Shown here piece after piece: positions 28,789-38,059 of a stretch of 39,167 nucleotides of DNA. Source of the DNA: Streptomyces cavernae (GTDB lineage: Bacteria; Actinomycetota; Actinomycetes; Streptomycetales; Streptomycetaceae). Below the pieces are notes generated by a model. It was not told where the DNA came from and made no database searches. It was given only the letters and a program-made list of their open reading frames with translations. The DNA lies in NCBI RefSeq assembly GCF_004023625.1, contig NZ_RPDJ01000057.1, positions 1-39,167 on the forward strand. Direction: 5' to 3'. Position numbers and translations under genes: made by a program. Position 1 is the first letter of the stretch. Every line of letters starts with the position of its first letter.

Positions 28789-31700
28789 GTGCCTTCCTCG
28801 CGTTCGTCCCACACCGCCGGTGAGGCGTCTTCCGGCGCTGCCGTGCCGGACAACCCCGCCCACACTTCCCAGCCTGCAGCCCCGACGGAGCCGTCCGACC
28901 AGACTCCGCGCTGGGCGGGCAACTGGCCCCTGAGTTTCCCGACACCTCACACGCCATCCGCAGAAGCCAAGACAGCCTCCGAAGACGCAGGCCGCCGACA
29001 CGGCGAGGACAGCCAACCCGAGTCAGTTGAGGGCCCGTTGGACGAGCTGGGAACAACCTCCACTGCCCTTGACGCGGAAACACCACACGCCCTGGCGCGC
29101 ATCGGCCCGGCGACGCTGCACGAGGCCCGCAGCACACTCCGGCAGCTGATCAACGCCGCCATCGAAGGGCACCCCACACCCCTGACGCGCGGCCCGCACC
29201 ATGCACTGCTCACCACCCCCGCCCACGCAACCGAACTGGGCTGGGACCTCACCCAAGCCCCAACCCACAGCTTCGCGGACGCCCGCAAAAAGCTCGGAGA
29301 TCTAATCCAGTACGGCGCTGAGGGCCACCCCCAGGTGCTGTGCCGCCACAAGACCCCCGTCGCCGTACTGCTCGCCGCAGCCGCGGACGGCACCCCCACC
29401 TCGCCCGCACCTCAAGCCAAGCCCGCACCCGACACAGCAGCTCCGGCTGCAACAGCAGCCCCGGACTCCGTCACAACACCCCCTGAGGGCCAGCAAGCAG
29501 TCCAGAACCCCCTTCCGACCGCAGCAGCCGAAGCCGAGGCCGCCAGAGACCTCGCACCCGCGCCGACAACTCCCCCTGCCGAAGCGGCCGCTGCACCCAC
29601 CACGCCCTCAGAACCGCAGCCGGAACCGGCGCCAGCAGCCCAAGACACGCCTGCACCTGCCAATACACCCCCCGCCTCACCCGGCACCACCCTAGCCCCG
29701 GCGACCACCCGCACCGGCTCGCCAGCCGCTACCGCTCCCACCCCCGCCACCCCCACCCCCGCCACCCCCACACCCAGCACTCCGACACTCCAGCACCCGG
29801 TCACACCGCCGACTGCCCTGCCCGCGCACCCCTCGGCCCCGCCCGAGCCGGGCCCGTCGCCCCTCACTCCCGCGACGCCCGGCACCGGCCACGAGACCGC
29901 CGTCCCTGCCAGCGGCACACCAGCCCTCACTGCGCCGCGCACCCCGCGACGCCTGGCCGCACTCGCGCAAGCCCTGGACACCGTCCTCCCGACCACCGTC
30001 TCCACCGGTGAAACCACCACACCCACACCCCTGATGGGCCTGTCGACCGGCATCCGCACCCTGGACGACGCCCTCGGCGGCCTCCAGCCCGGCCGCTTCT
30101 ATCTCGTCGCAGCAGCACCAGGCGCCGGATCCAGCCTGGTCGCTACCGCCGCCGCACGCACCAGCGCCCTCGACCAGCACCAACCCGTCCTGTACGCCGC
30201 CTCCGGACTCACCCGCGCCGACATCGCCGCACGCATCGTCGCCGCGCACCTGCCCGTCGACTACCGCCGCCTGCGAGCCGGCCGCCTCACCCCCACCGAG
30301 CAGGACGACACCGCAGCTCTCCACCACCACCTGGCCTCAGCCCCGCTGTACATCGACGACGGCACCGACCTGACCACCGACGCGATCGCCGAGAGCGTCC
30401 CGGACCTGCCCGGCCTGGCCCTCATCGTGGTCGACCGCCTCCAGACCACCGAAGACCCCCGACTGCCGCTGTCCGGCCCGGCCCAGATCACCGACGCCGC
30501 CCAGGCCCTCGCCCACCTAGCCCGCACCCACGAGCTCCCCGTCCTCGCCGCCGTCGACACCGACGACCCCCACCTGATTGCCGCGCTCAGCCTCGACCTC
30601 ACCATCACCCTGACCCGCGACGCCGACCAGATCCACGCCACCATCACCGAACGCGACCTCGGCCCGCAGGCCACCCTCACCCTCCACGCCGACCTCGCCC
30701 ACGCCCGCATCACCGACCCCACCCACCCCTACGCCAGCCCCGTCCCTCTCACCCCAGCGCCACAGACACCACCCCCACCCCCGGCCGCGACCCCGCACAC
30801 CCCCGCACAGACCTCGCAAGCGCCTGTCCAAGCCCCCACCAGCCCACCCCCGGACCCCACGCCCACCGAGCCCGCCCCGGCAGCCCACACCGCCGCCCCG
30901 CCCAGGCCATCGCCCCGCCGCCCCGCCCCACCCCCGCCCGAAGGCGGCTACGCAAACCGGGACTACAGCTACTTCACCGGCATGATCACCCGCGCCGTCG
31001 ACGAAGCCCTCCAGGACCACGACGGCGATATCACCGCCGCAACCGAAGCCCTGGTGAAAAAGGCCGTACCGAACGCAATGGCCTTGTTCGAAGCAACCCG
31101 CGTCGGCGGAAATTACGAGCACACCGTCTACCCGGAAACCCTCGAATTCCTCCGAAAGAAAACCAAGGACGGCGCCGACGAAATCTGGGAAGGCCGCCAC
31201 AACTGGACCAACACCCACCTCATGGACGCCCTCCAAAACGGCACCCACCCCCCCATCACCGTCAACGCCCTCGACACCAACGCCAGCTTCCTGTCCGCCT
31301 TCAAGACCCACCTGCCCATCGGCGCCCTGATCCATGAACCCAACGGCGGCTTCGACCCCAAACGCTCCGGCATCTACCGTCTCCCCACCCGCCCCACCTG
31401 GCACCATCCCCACCTGCCCGACCCAATCGGCAACCGCCGCGAAGACGGCCCCGTCCTCCTCGACGACGCCACCATCCGCCTACTCATCCGCTGTGCCCGC
31501 CTCGGCCTGTGCGAAGCCCCACACATCACCGAGCGCTGGACCTCCGGCACCAGCGAAGGCCTCCTGGAAAAATTCCGCCGCGTCCTGACCGAGGTCCGCA
31601 CAAACGCCATCAAAGCCGACGACACGGTGACCGTCGAATACATCAAAGCCATGTACTCAAAATTCACCTCCACCATCGGAGAATCAAGCGCCAATCGCGA

Positions 31701-31926
31701 CATCCGCCGACCCGACTGGATGCACATCATCCGCTCCCAGGCATTCGCTAACCTCTGGTATAAATCCCACCGAGCCCACAGCAATGGCCTGACCGTCGTC
31801 CGCGTCCGCGGCACCGACGAACTCCATGTAGCCGGCGACTGGCGCACTGTATTCACCGAAGGCCGCCTCACCACCCAGATGAAACAAAAAGACCAATACC
31901 CCCTGCCGAGGAAGAGCACCCGATAG
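28789..31926 (+). CDS. Tap-like telomere-associated protein with Phd-like repeats and DnaB-type fold
   Basis: 1045 residues from GTG 28789 (GGAG seven bases upstream). Order: disordered 1-85; two Phd/YefM-antitoxin-like units (about 108-148 and 160-198, each with a helix then a strand such as RHKTPVAVLLA); a Pro/Thr/Ala-rich linker 200-385; a RecA/DnaB C-terminal-like domain (416-640, GLSTGIRTLDDALGGL) whose P-loop reads APGAGSS, lacking the lysine, with Walker B LIVVDR; a second Pro-rich linker; and a C-terminal domain 720-1045 containing VNALDTNASFLSAF and RPDWMHIIRSQAFANLWYKS. The C-terminal style and the immediately following Tpg-like gene suggest a relative of Streptomyces Tap, which primes telomere end-filling. 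Alternatively it is a plasmid replication protein. The ATPase is probably not catalytic. Confidence 0.5.
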   Translation: MPSSRSSHTAGEASSGAAVPDNPAHTSQPAAPTEPSDQTPRWAGNWPLSFPTPHTPSAEAKTASEDAGRRHGEDSQPESVEGPLDELGTTSTALDAETPHALARIGPATLHEARSTLRQLINAAIEGHPTPLTRGPHHALLTTPAHATELGWDLTQAPTHSFADARKKLGDLIQYGAEGHPQVLCRHKTPVAVLLAAAADGTPTSPAPQAKPAPDTAAPAATAAPDSVTTPPEGQQAVQNPLPTAAAEAEAARDLAPAPTTPPAEAAAAPTTPSEPQPEPAPAAQDTPAPANTPPASPGTTLAPATTRTGSPAATAPTPATPTPATPTPSTPTLQHPVTPPTALPAHPSAPPEPGPSPLTPATPGTGHETAVPASGTPALTAPRTPRRLAALAQALDTVLPTTVSTGETTTPTPLMGLSTGIRTLDDALGGLQPGRFYLVAAAPGAGSSLVATAAARTSALDQHQPVLYAASGLTRADIAARIVAAHLPVDYRRLRAGRLTPTEQDDTAALHHHLASAPLYIDDGTDLTTDAIAESVPDLPGLALIVVDRLQTTEDPRLPLSGPAQITDAAQALAHLARTHELPVLAAVDTDDPHLIAALSLDLTITLTRDADQIHATITERDLGPQATLTLHADLAHARITDPTHPYASPVPLTPAPQTPPPPPAATPHTPAQTSQAPVQAPTSPPPDPTPTEPAPAAHTAAPPRPSPRRPAPPPPEGGYANRDYSYFTGMITRAVDEALQDHDGDITAATEALVKKAVPNAMALFEATRVGGNYEHTVYPETLEFLRKKTKDGADEIWEGRHNWTNTHLMDALQNGTHPPITVNALDTNASFLSAFKTHLPIGALIHEPNGGFDPKRSGIYRLPTRPTWHHPHLPDPIGNRREDGPVLLDDATIRLLIRCARLGLCEAPHITERWTSGTSEGLLEKFRRVLTEVRTNAIKADDTVTVEYIKAMYSKFTSTIGESSANRDIRRPDWMHIIRSQAFANLWYKSHRAHSNGLTVVRVRGTDELHVAGDWRTVFTEGRLTTQMKQKDQYPLPRKSTR

Positions 31927-32547
31927 ATGTCGACCGACGGATGGAAAAACTTCGGCAACTACGGCGCAGACCGCGACCCCGGAAACGTCCACGGCAAAAT
32001 CGCCCTCGCCCGCGCCCTCGAAGACGCCCTCGAACGCATGATCATCGACGGCGGAATCAAATCCCCAGTCGACACCCGCCGCGGCCTAAAAGCCCGCATG
32101 CGCTACCTCACCACCACCAAAAGCGGCCCCCAAGCCCTGGCCGACGCCGGCATCCACGCCACCCCCGCCACGATCCGCGCCTGGACCCGCGGCACCCAGC
32201 GCCCGCGCCCAGCCAACCTCGAAGCGATCGACACCGCCTACTGGAACCTACGAGCCCACAACGTGCTCACCAACCCCGGCGCCCTCAAGCAACACCTCAA
32301 CCGCAACGGCCGCGGCACCCGCATCGAGATCCACCCCGTCAACCAGACCACCGTCGACGAGCCACGCCGCCGCGACAACCTGAGGATCCAGCACCGGCAG
32401 GTCCGCTACATCTGGAACGACGCCGTCGACGCCCTCGTAGCCAGCGACCTCGACACCATGGAAGACCTCTGGGACGACATCATCGCCGAACTCGACTCCG
32501 ACTGGGGCGCCTACACCTACGTCTCCTACATCGGCATCGGCGCCTGA
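31927..32547 (+). CDS. Tpg-like HTH protein (candidate terminal protein or replication regulator)
   Basis: 206 residues; its ATG follows the preceding stop with no gap. The middle reads LKARMRYLTTTKSGPQALAD, then TPATIRAWTRGTQRPRPANL, an HTH like the thumb-like HTH near the start of Streptomyces terminal proteins (normally about 185 residues). The C-terminal part has RGTRIEIHPVNQ and ends with acidic and aromatic segments (DLWDDIIAEL, YTYVSYIGIG). The operon order (Tap-like then Tpg-like), the size and the HTH agree with a telomere pair. The same type of protein is also annotated as a transcriptional regulator in actinomycete plasmids. It is the likely reader of the CGTTACATAAT repeats. Confidence 0.5.
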   Translation: MSTDGWKNFGNYGADRDPGNVHGKIALARALEDALERMIIDGGIKSPVDTRRGLKARMRYLTTTKSGPQALADAGIHATPATIRAWTRGTQRPRPANLEAIDTAYWNLRAHNVLTNPGALKQHLNRNGRGTRIEIHPVNQTTVDEPRRRDNLRIQHRQVRYIWNDAVDALVASDLDTMEDLWDDIIAELDSDWGAYTYVSYIGIGA

Positions 32548-32555
32548 CACGACCG

Positions 32556-32675
32556 CCCGCGGCCGGCCTGACCGGCCTCGGCGACCATGTCGTAGGTCAC
32601 CGGTCCGAGCGGATAGCCGAGATAATCGTGCAGCCGCGTCCATGAACGCGCCATCCGAGCAGCGTAGATCCCGAA
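32556..32675 (-). pseudogene. Short coding-like remnant
   Basis: The minus strand reads MARSWTRLHDYLGYPLGP and VTYDMVAEAGQAG from 32654 down to about 32560, in a coherent protein-like way, but has no proper start signal and runs into the end of the Tpg-like gene. Probably a leftover of a deleted gene. The family is not recognised. Confidence 0.25.
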
Positions 32676-32716
32676 TGGTTGGGCGTGGTGTCCAATTTTC
32701 GGGTACCTGCAGGTCG

Positions 32717-33890
32717 TCAGGCCAGCAGGCCCTGCTGCCGCGCCCAGACGGCGACGGCCCCAGCGTTACGGACGCTGAACCTGTCGGGACGGAGTTCACC
32801 GGCACGGGTGATGAGGCCGGTTTCGGGATAACCGAAGGCCTGGAGCAACTCGTCGGCCAGCGCCGCGGTGTCCTCCAGCAGGCCGCGACCCTGATCGACT
32901 ACCTCGTCCAGAATCACGGCAGCGTGGGCCTCGGCGTACTGGCAGGTCTGCGTGCTGAGTTGGGCGCGCTGTCCGGAGCCTGATGAGGATCTCTGAAATT
33001 CCCCACCTGTGCTCGGCTCGTTCCCCAGACCTGCTCTTGTTCCCCACCCCGCGAGGTAGCTGATGCCGATGAAGCGGGTCCCCGGCCTTCGAGTGTGCGG
33101 GAGCGCCACGGCCGGTCAAGGGCGCTCTTCGAGCGTCGCTGACGCGATGGCCTACGGCCACCCTGGACAGTCCGCGACGCTCCCGAATCTGGCAGCTATC
33201 AGGCGGACCCGCCCCCTGGTTGAGCCCGCAACCAAGTGAGGAGGACGAGCAGGGGTGGCCGATTTCAAGGAGCGCCAACAAGGCCGGAGTCCAATGGGTC
33301 GACGCGGAACGGGAGCGCATCCGGTCGGTCGAGGTCGATGGTCATCCTCCGCACGGGGTGCTCCGCCATGTCCGCTACGAGGGCGGCTTTGACGAGCGCG
33401 ATCCCGCTCGCTCCGGCACGGTCGCGTGCGTGGCCGGCGAGGAAGGGGAGACCACACAGCAGCTGGTAGACGACATCGCTGGGTTCGGCGAACTGCAGGT
33501 CTACGTCGTTGCCGCGCAAGCGTGATTGGTGGGTGTGGAGGCCCAGCCCGATGACAGCGCTACCGTCTCGTGCAATTCGGCCCGGGCGGTGCGGTATCCG
33601 GCAGATTCCGGCACGATGAGCCGTCGCGGGCCGACGGCAGGGCGTCCGAAGGTCGGTGCCCCTGGCCGAGATAGAGCTCCGTACGCTGAATCGGTGCCTC
33701 GGGGCCAGGGTGACGATGAGGTGGGGCGTGGTGCGGTCGGCGAGTGCATCGACGAGGTCTTCCTCGACGTCGGCCAGGCGCTGGTCGCGTTCGGCGGCCG
33801 TCGTGAAGCGAGCGCGGTAGGCGGTGGCGAGGTCCGTCTCGGTGAGCCATTCGGTCTTGCTGCCGCAGCGTCTCGGGAAGCGCAGTGAGC
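32717..33890 (-). pseudogene. Degraded AlbA_2/Schlafen-like ATP-binding protein gene
   Basis: Protein-like segments appear in order but in different frames: KTEWLTETDLATAYRARFTT through DALADRTTPHLIVTLAP (about 33870-33690); GPRRLIVPESAGYRTARAEL (about 33630-33570); NDVDLQFAEPSDVVYQLLCG through PFRVDPLDSGLVGAP (33519-33265); and AHAAVILDEVVDQGRGLLED, then ALADELLQAFGYPETGLITR, ending at 32717. I recall this order from Streptomyces proteins with an N-terminal AlbA_2-type putative DNA-binding domain. The N-terminal domain is missing, and at least two frameshifts and an internal deletion separate the pieces. No product is expected. Confidence 0.5.
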
Positions 33891-34002
33891 GTTTTCAGCG
33901 TTGCCTCTCCAGGGTGAGGATGGCTTTGGCTGCTGACGCGTGCGGCTCGGTCAAGCCGAGCGCAGGGAGACTTTCGGCCCTCCGCATGAATAGTGGTGGC
34001 TG

Positions 34003-34923
34003 CTATCCGAGTGCATCCGCGATCGCGGCGCCGGTCTGCGGCTTGGTCAGGTAGGACTGTGCCCGGTGGGGCTGGGCGCCAGTGTTCAGTGTCCAGTCCG
34101 AATTCAGGACCCCGCGCGGGTCGGCGAACAGTTTCCGAAGGTCTAGGACAGCGGCAACCAAGTCGTCACGGTCTGAGAGATTCACCCAGCGCTGCACGCG
34201 CTCCGGCACTGTTTTGTCCTCCGGTAACCGGTCGTATACCAATGTCCGCAGCCCCAGTGGGGATCCGAGCGTCACCAGCAGCGGCAGCTTGCGCTCCAGC
34301 CGGTGCGCGGCCTGGAAGACCGCCACCGAGCCGAGGGAGTGACCCACAATTGCCAATGTCTCCGGCCCGATGTGGGCGGCGATACGCTCCTGGACTTCCT
34401 CGCGCACCGCCTCCTCGGTCAGGTAGCGGGTGACCTGGGCCAGTGACCGGTCGGCGAAGCGTTCTGCGAACGCCATGCCAGCTGGGGCGAACCAGCGCAG
34501 CCGCGCGAGGGCGTTGAGGACTGGCCGTCCTGACGCGCGTACCCCCATCCGCCCTGGAGCCTCGGTGTCCAAGGCATGCAACTGCCGGTACGCCTCGTCC
34601 CGGTCCTCCTCTAGTGGTGCGCGTTCTTCGGCCTGCCGCAGCCACTCCACAGCCAACGCCGCAGCCAGATCCTGCTGTTGCGGTGTCAGATCGTCTACCG
34701 TCTGCCCACTGCCCATCCGCCCCTGGGCCAGGAACAGATCGCCGTAGAAGGCCATCCGGCATTCCAGGTCCCCCGGCCTTCCCTGCCGCCAGAGTCGGTC
34801 CGCCAGGTCCGGCTGACCGGCGGTACGTACTCCGCCAGCAAGGGCCGGCAGCCAGGCTGCCTCGAGGCTGTCCGCCGACTCCTGCTCCTGCCCCATACCA
34901 TGCACTAGCACGATCCGGCTCAT
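34003..34923 (-). CDS. Alpha/beta hydrolase, second copy, next to caspase-NACHT gene
   Basis: 306 residues from the ATG at 34921-34923, with AGAGAGG six bases upstream. It shares the plan of the hydrolase at 25783-26754: VHGMGQ (7-12), a YGDLF segment matching the other's YSDLF, a helical lid, the nucleophile elbow GHSLG (S196) and a VTLGSPLGL segment matching VTLGSPLAL. A C-terminal histidine (AQPHRAQSYL) could complete the triad. Cytoplasmic, no signal peptide. It follows the caspase-NACHT-TPR gene on the same strand after 303 bases and could be transcribed with it. Confidence 0.75.
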   Translation of the reverse strand: MSRIVLVHGMGQEQESADSLEAAWLPALAGGVRTAGQPDLADRLWRQGRPGDLECRMAFYGDLFLAQGRMGSGQTVDDLTPQQQDLAAALAVEWLRQAEERAPLEEDRDEAYRQLHALDTEAPGRMGVRASGRPVLNALARLRWFAPAGMAFAERFADRSLAQVTRYLTEEAVREEVQERIAAHIGPETLAIVGHSLGSVAVFQAAHRLERKLPLLVTLGSPLGLRTLVYDRLPEDKTVPERVQRWVNLSDRDDLVAAVLDLRKLFADPRGVLNSDWTLNTGAQPHRAQSYLTKPQTGAAIADALG

Positions 34924-35226
34924 CCACGCCTCTCTCAGCTGCCATCCGCAGTGCGCGGCACACGATGACCGTAACCGCGGCTAGCGTCGTCATCTGCCTA
35001 AGGTGCTGTTCGCCTCGACGGCCTCACTCGTTCGACCCCAAAGCTCGCGGTTGTTTCATCCACGTCGGAGGCGGGACGCCTAACCGCAACCGACGCCACC
35101 GTCAACGCCCTCCCGCCGTGTCCCGCCCTTCCCCGCGCCACGCGCTGTGCTGCGACAACGCCCGCCGGGGCGGCCTCACCGCCACCCTGACCCTGTGGGT
35201 CGACCAGGGCCTTCGCTCCCGAAGGA
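34924..35226. other. 303-bp intergenic region between hydrolase and caspase-NACHT genes
   Basis: No intact gene is seen. The hydrolase ribosome binding site lies at the left end. On the plus strand a short run (HALCCDNARRGGLTATLTLW, about 35130-35200) looks mildly protein-like and may be a gene remnant. GCGGTTG (35049-35055) and the inverse CAACCG near 35087 could form a weak hairpin. I see no convincing terminator, so read-through from the caspase gene is possible. Confidence 0.3.
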
Positions 35227-38031
35227 TCAGGTTCCTTCTCGACCCCTGGTCTGCCGGGTCCAATGGGCGATGGCCCGCCGGGTGGCGAGGGTCTTGGGAT
35301 GGTCAGGCCCCAGGACGCGAATGCGGTCCTTGAGGAGGTCCTTATATAGCTTCAAGGCCTCCTCAGGCTTCCCGGTTTCCCCAGTCCTGCGAGCCAGGTT
35401 GTGCCGGGTGGCGAGGGTGCTGGGATGGTCGGGCCCCAGGACGCGAATGCGGTCGTTGAGGAGGTCCTTATATAGCTTCAAGGCCTCCTCAGGCTTCCCG
35501 GTTTCCCCAGTCCAGTGGGCAAGGTTGTGCCGGGTGGCAAGAGTATCGGGGTCATCGGGTCCCAGAATGCGAATGCGGTCGTTGAGGAGATCCTTATATA
35601 GCTTCAAGGCCTCCTCAGGTTTCCCCGCTTCGCCGGTCCAGAAGCCCAGGCCATGACGAACAAGGAAGAGGAGGGGGTCAGACCCCAAGGCCCGTTTGGC
35701 ATCAGCAAAGAGTTCCGTATACAGCTTGAGAGCCTCGTCAGGATTCCCCGCTTCCCCAGTCCAGCGGGCGATGCCGTGCCGGGTGGCGAGGGTATCGGGG
35801 TCATCGGGTCCCAGGACGCGAATGCGGTCCTCGAGGACGTTGGAATATAGCTTCAAGGCATCGTCGGGCTTCCCGGCTTCGCCGGTCCAGTATGCAATCT
35901 CATGCCGGGCGGTGAGGGTGTTTGGGTCGTCAGGGGCGAGAAATTGGGTGAATTCCTGGTGCCAACGTTGCCATCGCTGGAGGTTCTCCCTCGGCACGGC
36001 GGATAGGCGGGCCTTGAGACTATGGATGATCTGCTTGTATGCCCCGCAGCGCCAGAGGTGGTCGGGTTCGGCGCGTTCCGCATAGTCGTAAAGCGGTTCT
36101 CGAGCGTTGGCGGGGGTGCGTTTGTCCCCCGCGGCCAAGGTGGCAAGAGATGAGGCCAAGGCACGGTGTCCAGCGACCACATCGACCCCGTACGCGCCCG
36201 GACCTGTGGGCAGCGCACCGGCAAGGTAATCCACCAGAGATTGGTGGAACAGGCCGTACAGCATTGTGGATGACGTGCCCTGGCCTGCCGCTGCACGCAT
36301 GATGTAGCGGCGGAGGGGGGCCAAGCACTTTCCCAGCCCTGCTTCATCCAAGCTGGGGACGCCCAGCCGCTGGCAGGCGTCTAGGAGCGCGGGCAGAGGG
36401 AGTACTGCCCCCGGGCCAGCCGCGACCAGAACTGTGAGTGCAGCCCGTAGTGCCGATTCTTCCTCGTCCCATGCCGCGCCTCCCTCCAGGGCCTGGTCGA
36501 AGATGCCGTCGTAGACGGCGGCCAGCCCGGACGGGATGTCTTTGGGTTCCAGGTCGGGAACGCGAGTGACATAGTCGGCCAGCAGCGAGGCAACCAGCCA
36601 GCCACCGCTGCTGCTCGCCACAACCGCATCATGCAGTTGCTGCTGTACCTTCCGCTGGGACAGGTAGGCGCGCAATTCCGACTCGGGAGCCTTATCCATT
36701 GAGACTTTGTACGCCGATGGGTGCGGTGTGACATCAGGGCGCGAGGAGACCACCAATCGCACGTCTGGACCGCCCCTCGAGAGTACGTGTACCTGGCCCA
36801 GCAGATCTCGCAAATCCTCGGCAGAAACATCGGAGAGCTGGTCGAAACCGTCGAGGATAATGCGCACCTCTGTGCCCGCCGGCAGATGCCGCAGCGGGCC
36901 GAGCAGGTACCGCTCGGTTCCGGTCATCCGGTCCAGTTCGATTCTGGGCACGGACGTCTGGAAGACTGTCTGAGCGTGGCGGAAGCCGTCTACGGTGCCG
37001 GCCAGTTGCTTGGCCAGGTGGCGGGCGACGCGCCCGGCGTCCTCGTTCGACTTCAACAGCCGCAGGGCGTTCACGAAGCCTTCAGGAACTGCGTTCGGCG
37101 CGACCTCGGGCCGGGTCAGCGCGCCGATCGTCGTGGTCTTGCCGGAGCCGGCAGGGCCTTGTACCACCACATACCGATGCGCACGAGAAGCGGCCACAAC
37201 CGCCGTCAGCGGCGGGGTCGGACGGAAGAACCGCAGCGCCGGGCGCAGTATCGCTAGATCCGCTGGCGAGAACGCCGGAAGGGATCCAGTCTTCGCCCCC
37301 AGAGCAGCGTTGTGTGCCACCCATAGCTCGGGTCTAGCCTTACTACCGTCAAGGGTGACCAGCGCGGGCTGTTGCCTCCGCTCCACTCGCTCGACCTCTC
37401 GCTTCAGGTCCGTGCCCGTCAGCGTCTCGCCCCAGGCGATGTGACCGGTGCGCAGCCGAGCGGCGATGGCACGGCTGAAGGCGCAGTCGTACGCAGGATC
37501 CTCGATGTTCGCTGCGGTTAGAACCTGGAACCGGCGGCGCAGATCGTTGTCCAGATCAACCCAGCTGGTCGCGGCCTCTGCAGCGCCTTGGCCGGAGAAG
37601 CAGGCGTCGATTAGCAAGATGAGGCTGAGTCGGGGGTGGCTGGTGAGAAGTTCTTTGATGTGAAAAGTGAGGCCATAAGGGCCATGTGAATGGCCGAGGG
37701 ACAGCGCGCAGCCATGCGGTAGGACGTAAAAATTTCCGTTGCTGGCCAAGCCGTGCCCGATCCAGGCCAGGATGAGCAGGCCGCCATTTGAGGCCCGCTC
37801 GGCAGCGCCGGCGACCGCGTCGTACGTCTTCGACTTACCCGCGTTGACCAGAAGGGGACCGCCATCCGTAAGAGCGGGCGCGCAGGCTCCCCGCAGCGGG
37901 TCACGCAGGACAGCATCCAGATCCCGTGCCGCCTCATCGAGAAACGGAAGATGCGCTTGGCCCTCGTGCTGCGAGGCGGCGACCAACGAGAAGCGAGGAT
38001 GCTCGGCCGCCATACCAACAAGATCACTCAC
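35227..38031 (-). CDS. Caspase-NACHT-TPR protein
   Basis: 934 residues. Caspase-like domain 1-240 with catalytic H93 (WIGHG) and C144 (IDACFSG), both intact. NACHT/STAND NTPase: Walker A GPAGSGKT (292-299), Walker B IILDGFDQ (391-398), sensor VVSSRPD (427-433), then a winged-helix region to about 690. The C-terminus (700-934) is a row of about six 42-residue kinesin-light-chain-type TPR units (DTLATRHNLA, GKPEEALKLYKDLL). This is the layout of bacterial NLR-like sensors: TPRs recognise a ligand, NACHT oligomerises and the caspase cleaves targets. The GTG start at 38031 lacks a clear ribosome binding site; ATG at codon 7 is an alternative. The hydrolase at 34003-34923 may be its partner. Confidence 0.85.
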   Translation of the reverse strand: MSDLVGMAAEHPRFSLVAASQHEGQAHLPFLDEAARDLDAVLRDPLRGACAPALTDGGPLLVNAGKSKTYDAVAGAAERASNGGLLILAWIGHGLASNGNFYVLPHGCALSLGHSHGPYGLTFHIKELLTSHPRLSLILLIDACFSGQGAAEAATSWVDLDNDLRRRFQVLTAANIEDPAYDCAFSRAIAARLRTGHIAWGETLTGTDLKREVERVERRQQPALVTLDGSKARPELWVAHNAALGAKTGSLPAFSPADLAILRPALRFFRPTPPLTAVVAASRAHRYVVVQGPAGSGKTTTIGALTRPEVAPNAVPEGFVNALRLLKSNEDAGRVARHLAKQLAGTVDGFRHAQTVFQTSVPRIELDRMTGTERYLLGPLRHLPAGTEVRIILDGFDQLSDVSAEDLRDLLGQVHVLSRGGPDVRLVVSSRPDVTPHPSAYKVSMDKAPESELRAYLSQRKVQQQLHDAVVASSSGGWLVASLLADYVTRVPDLEPKDIPSGLAAVYDGIFDQALEGGAAWDEEESALRAALTVLVAAGPGAVLPLPALLDACQRLGVPSLDEAGLGKCLAPLRRYIMRAAAGQGTSSTMLYGLFHQSLVDYLAGALPTGPGAYGVDVVAGHRALASSLATLAAGDKRTPANAREPLYDYAERAEPDHLWRCGAYKQIIHSLKARLSAVPRENLQRWQRWHQEFTQFLAPDDPNTLTARHEIAYWTGEAGKPDDALKLYSNVLEDRIRVLGPDDPDTLATRHGIARWTGEAGNPDEALKLYTELFADAKRALGSDPLLFLVRHGLGFWTGEAGKPEEALKLYKDLLNDRIRILGPDDPDTLATRHNLAHWTGETGKPEEALKLYKDLLNDRIRVLGPDHPSTLATRHNLARRTGETGKPEEALKLYKDLLKDRIRVLGPDHPKTLATRRAIAHWTRQTRGREGT
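35290..35670 (-). repeat. Near-identical 126-bp tandem repeats encoding TPR units
   Basis: The 10-mer CTTATATAGC starts at 35341, 35467 and 35593, exactly 126 bases apart, within blocks that are nearly identical in DNA. Further copies upstream on the coding strand have diverged. Each unit is one 42-residue TPR. The sequence identity indicates recent expansion or gene conversion. Confidence 0.85.
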
Positions 38032-38040
38032 ATTGCGCTT

Positions 38041-38050
38041 AGTTGCAACT
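38041..38050. promoter_or_regulatory. AGTTGCAACT palindrome before caspase-NACHT gene
   Basis: A perfect 10-bp palindrome starting nine bases upstream of the GTG at 38031. This is where a repressor would block a leaderless or short-leader promoter. It rests on the sequence alone. Confidence 0.25.
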
Positions 38051-38059
38051 TGTGATGGT

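Noticed and set aside
28789..31926. Replicative DnaB helicase
   Set aside because: The P-loop lacks its lysine, there is no DnaB N-terminal domain, and more than half of the chain is unrelated to DnaB.
32642..32983. Plus-strand 113-codon frame
   Set aside because: The opposite strand carries the ALADELLQAFG piece of the degraded AlbA_2-like gene, which has better protein character.
35290..35670. CRISPR-like or satellite repeat
   Set aside because: The 126-bp units are in frame and encode TPR repeats; there are no short repeats with unique spacers anywhere in the window.
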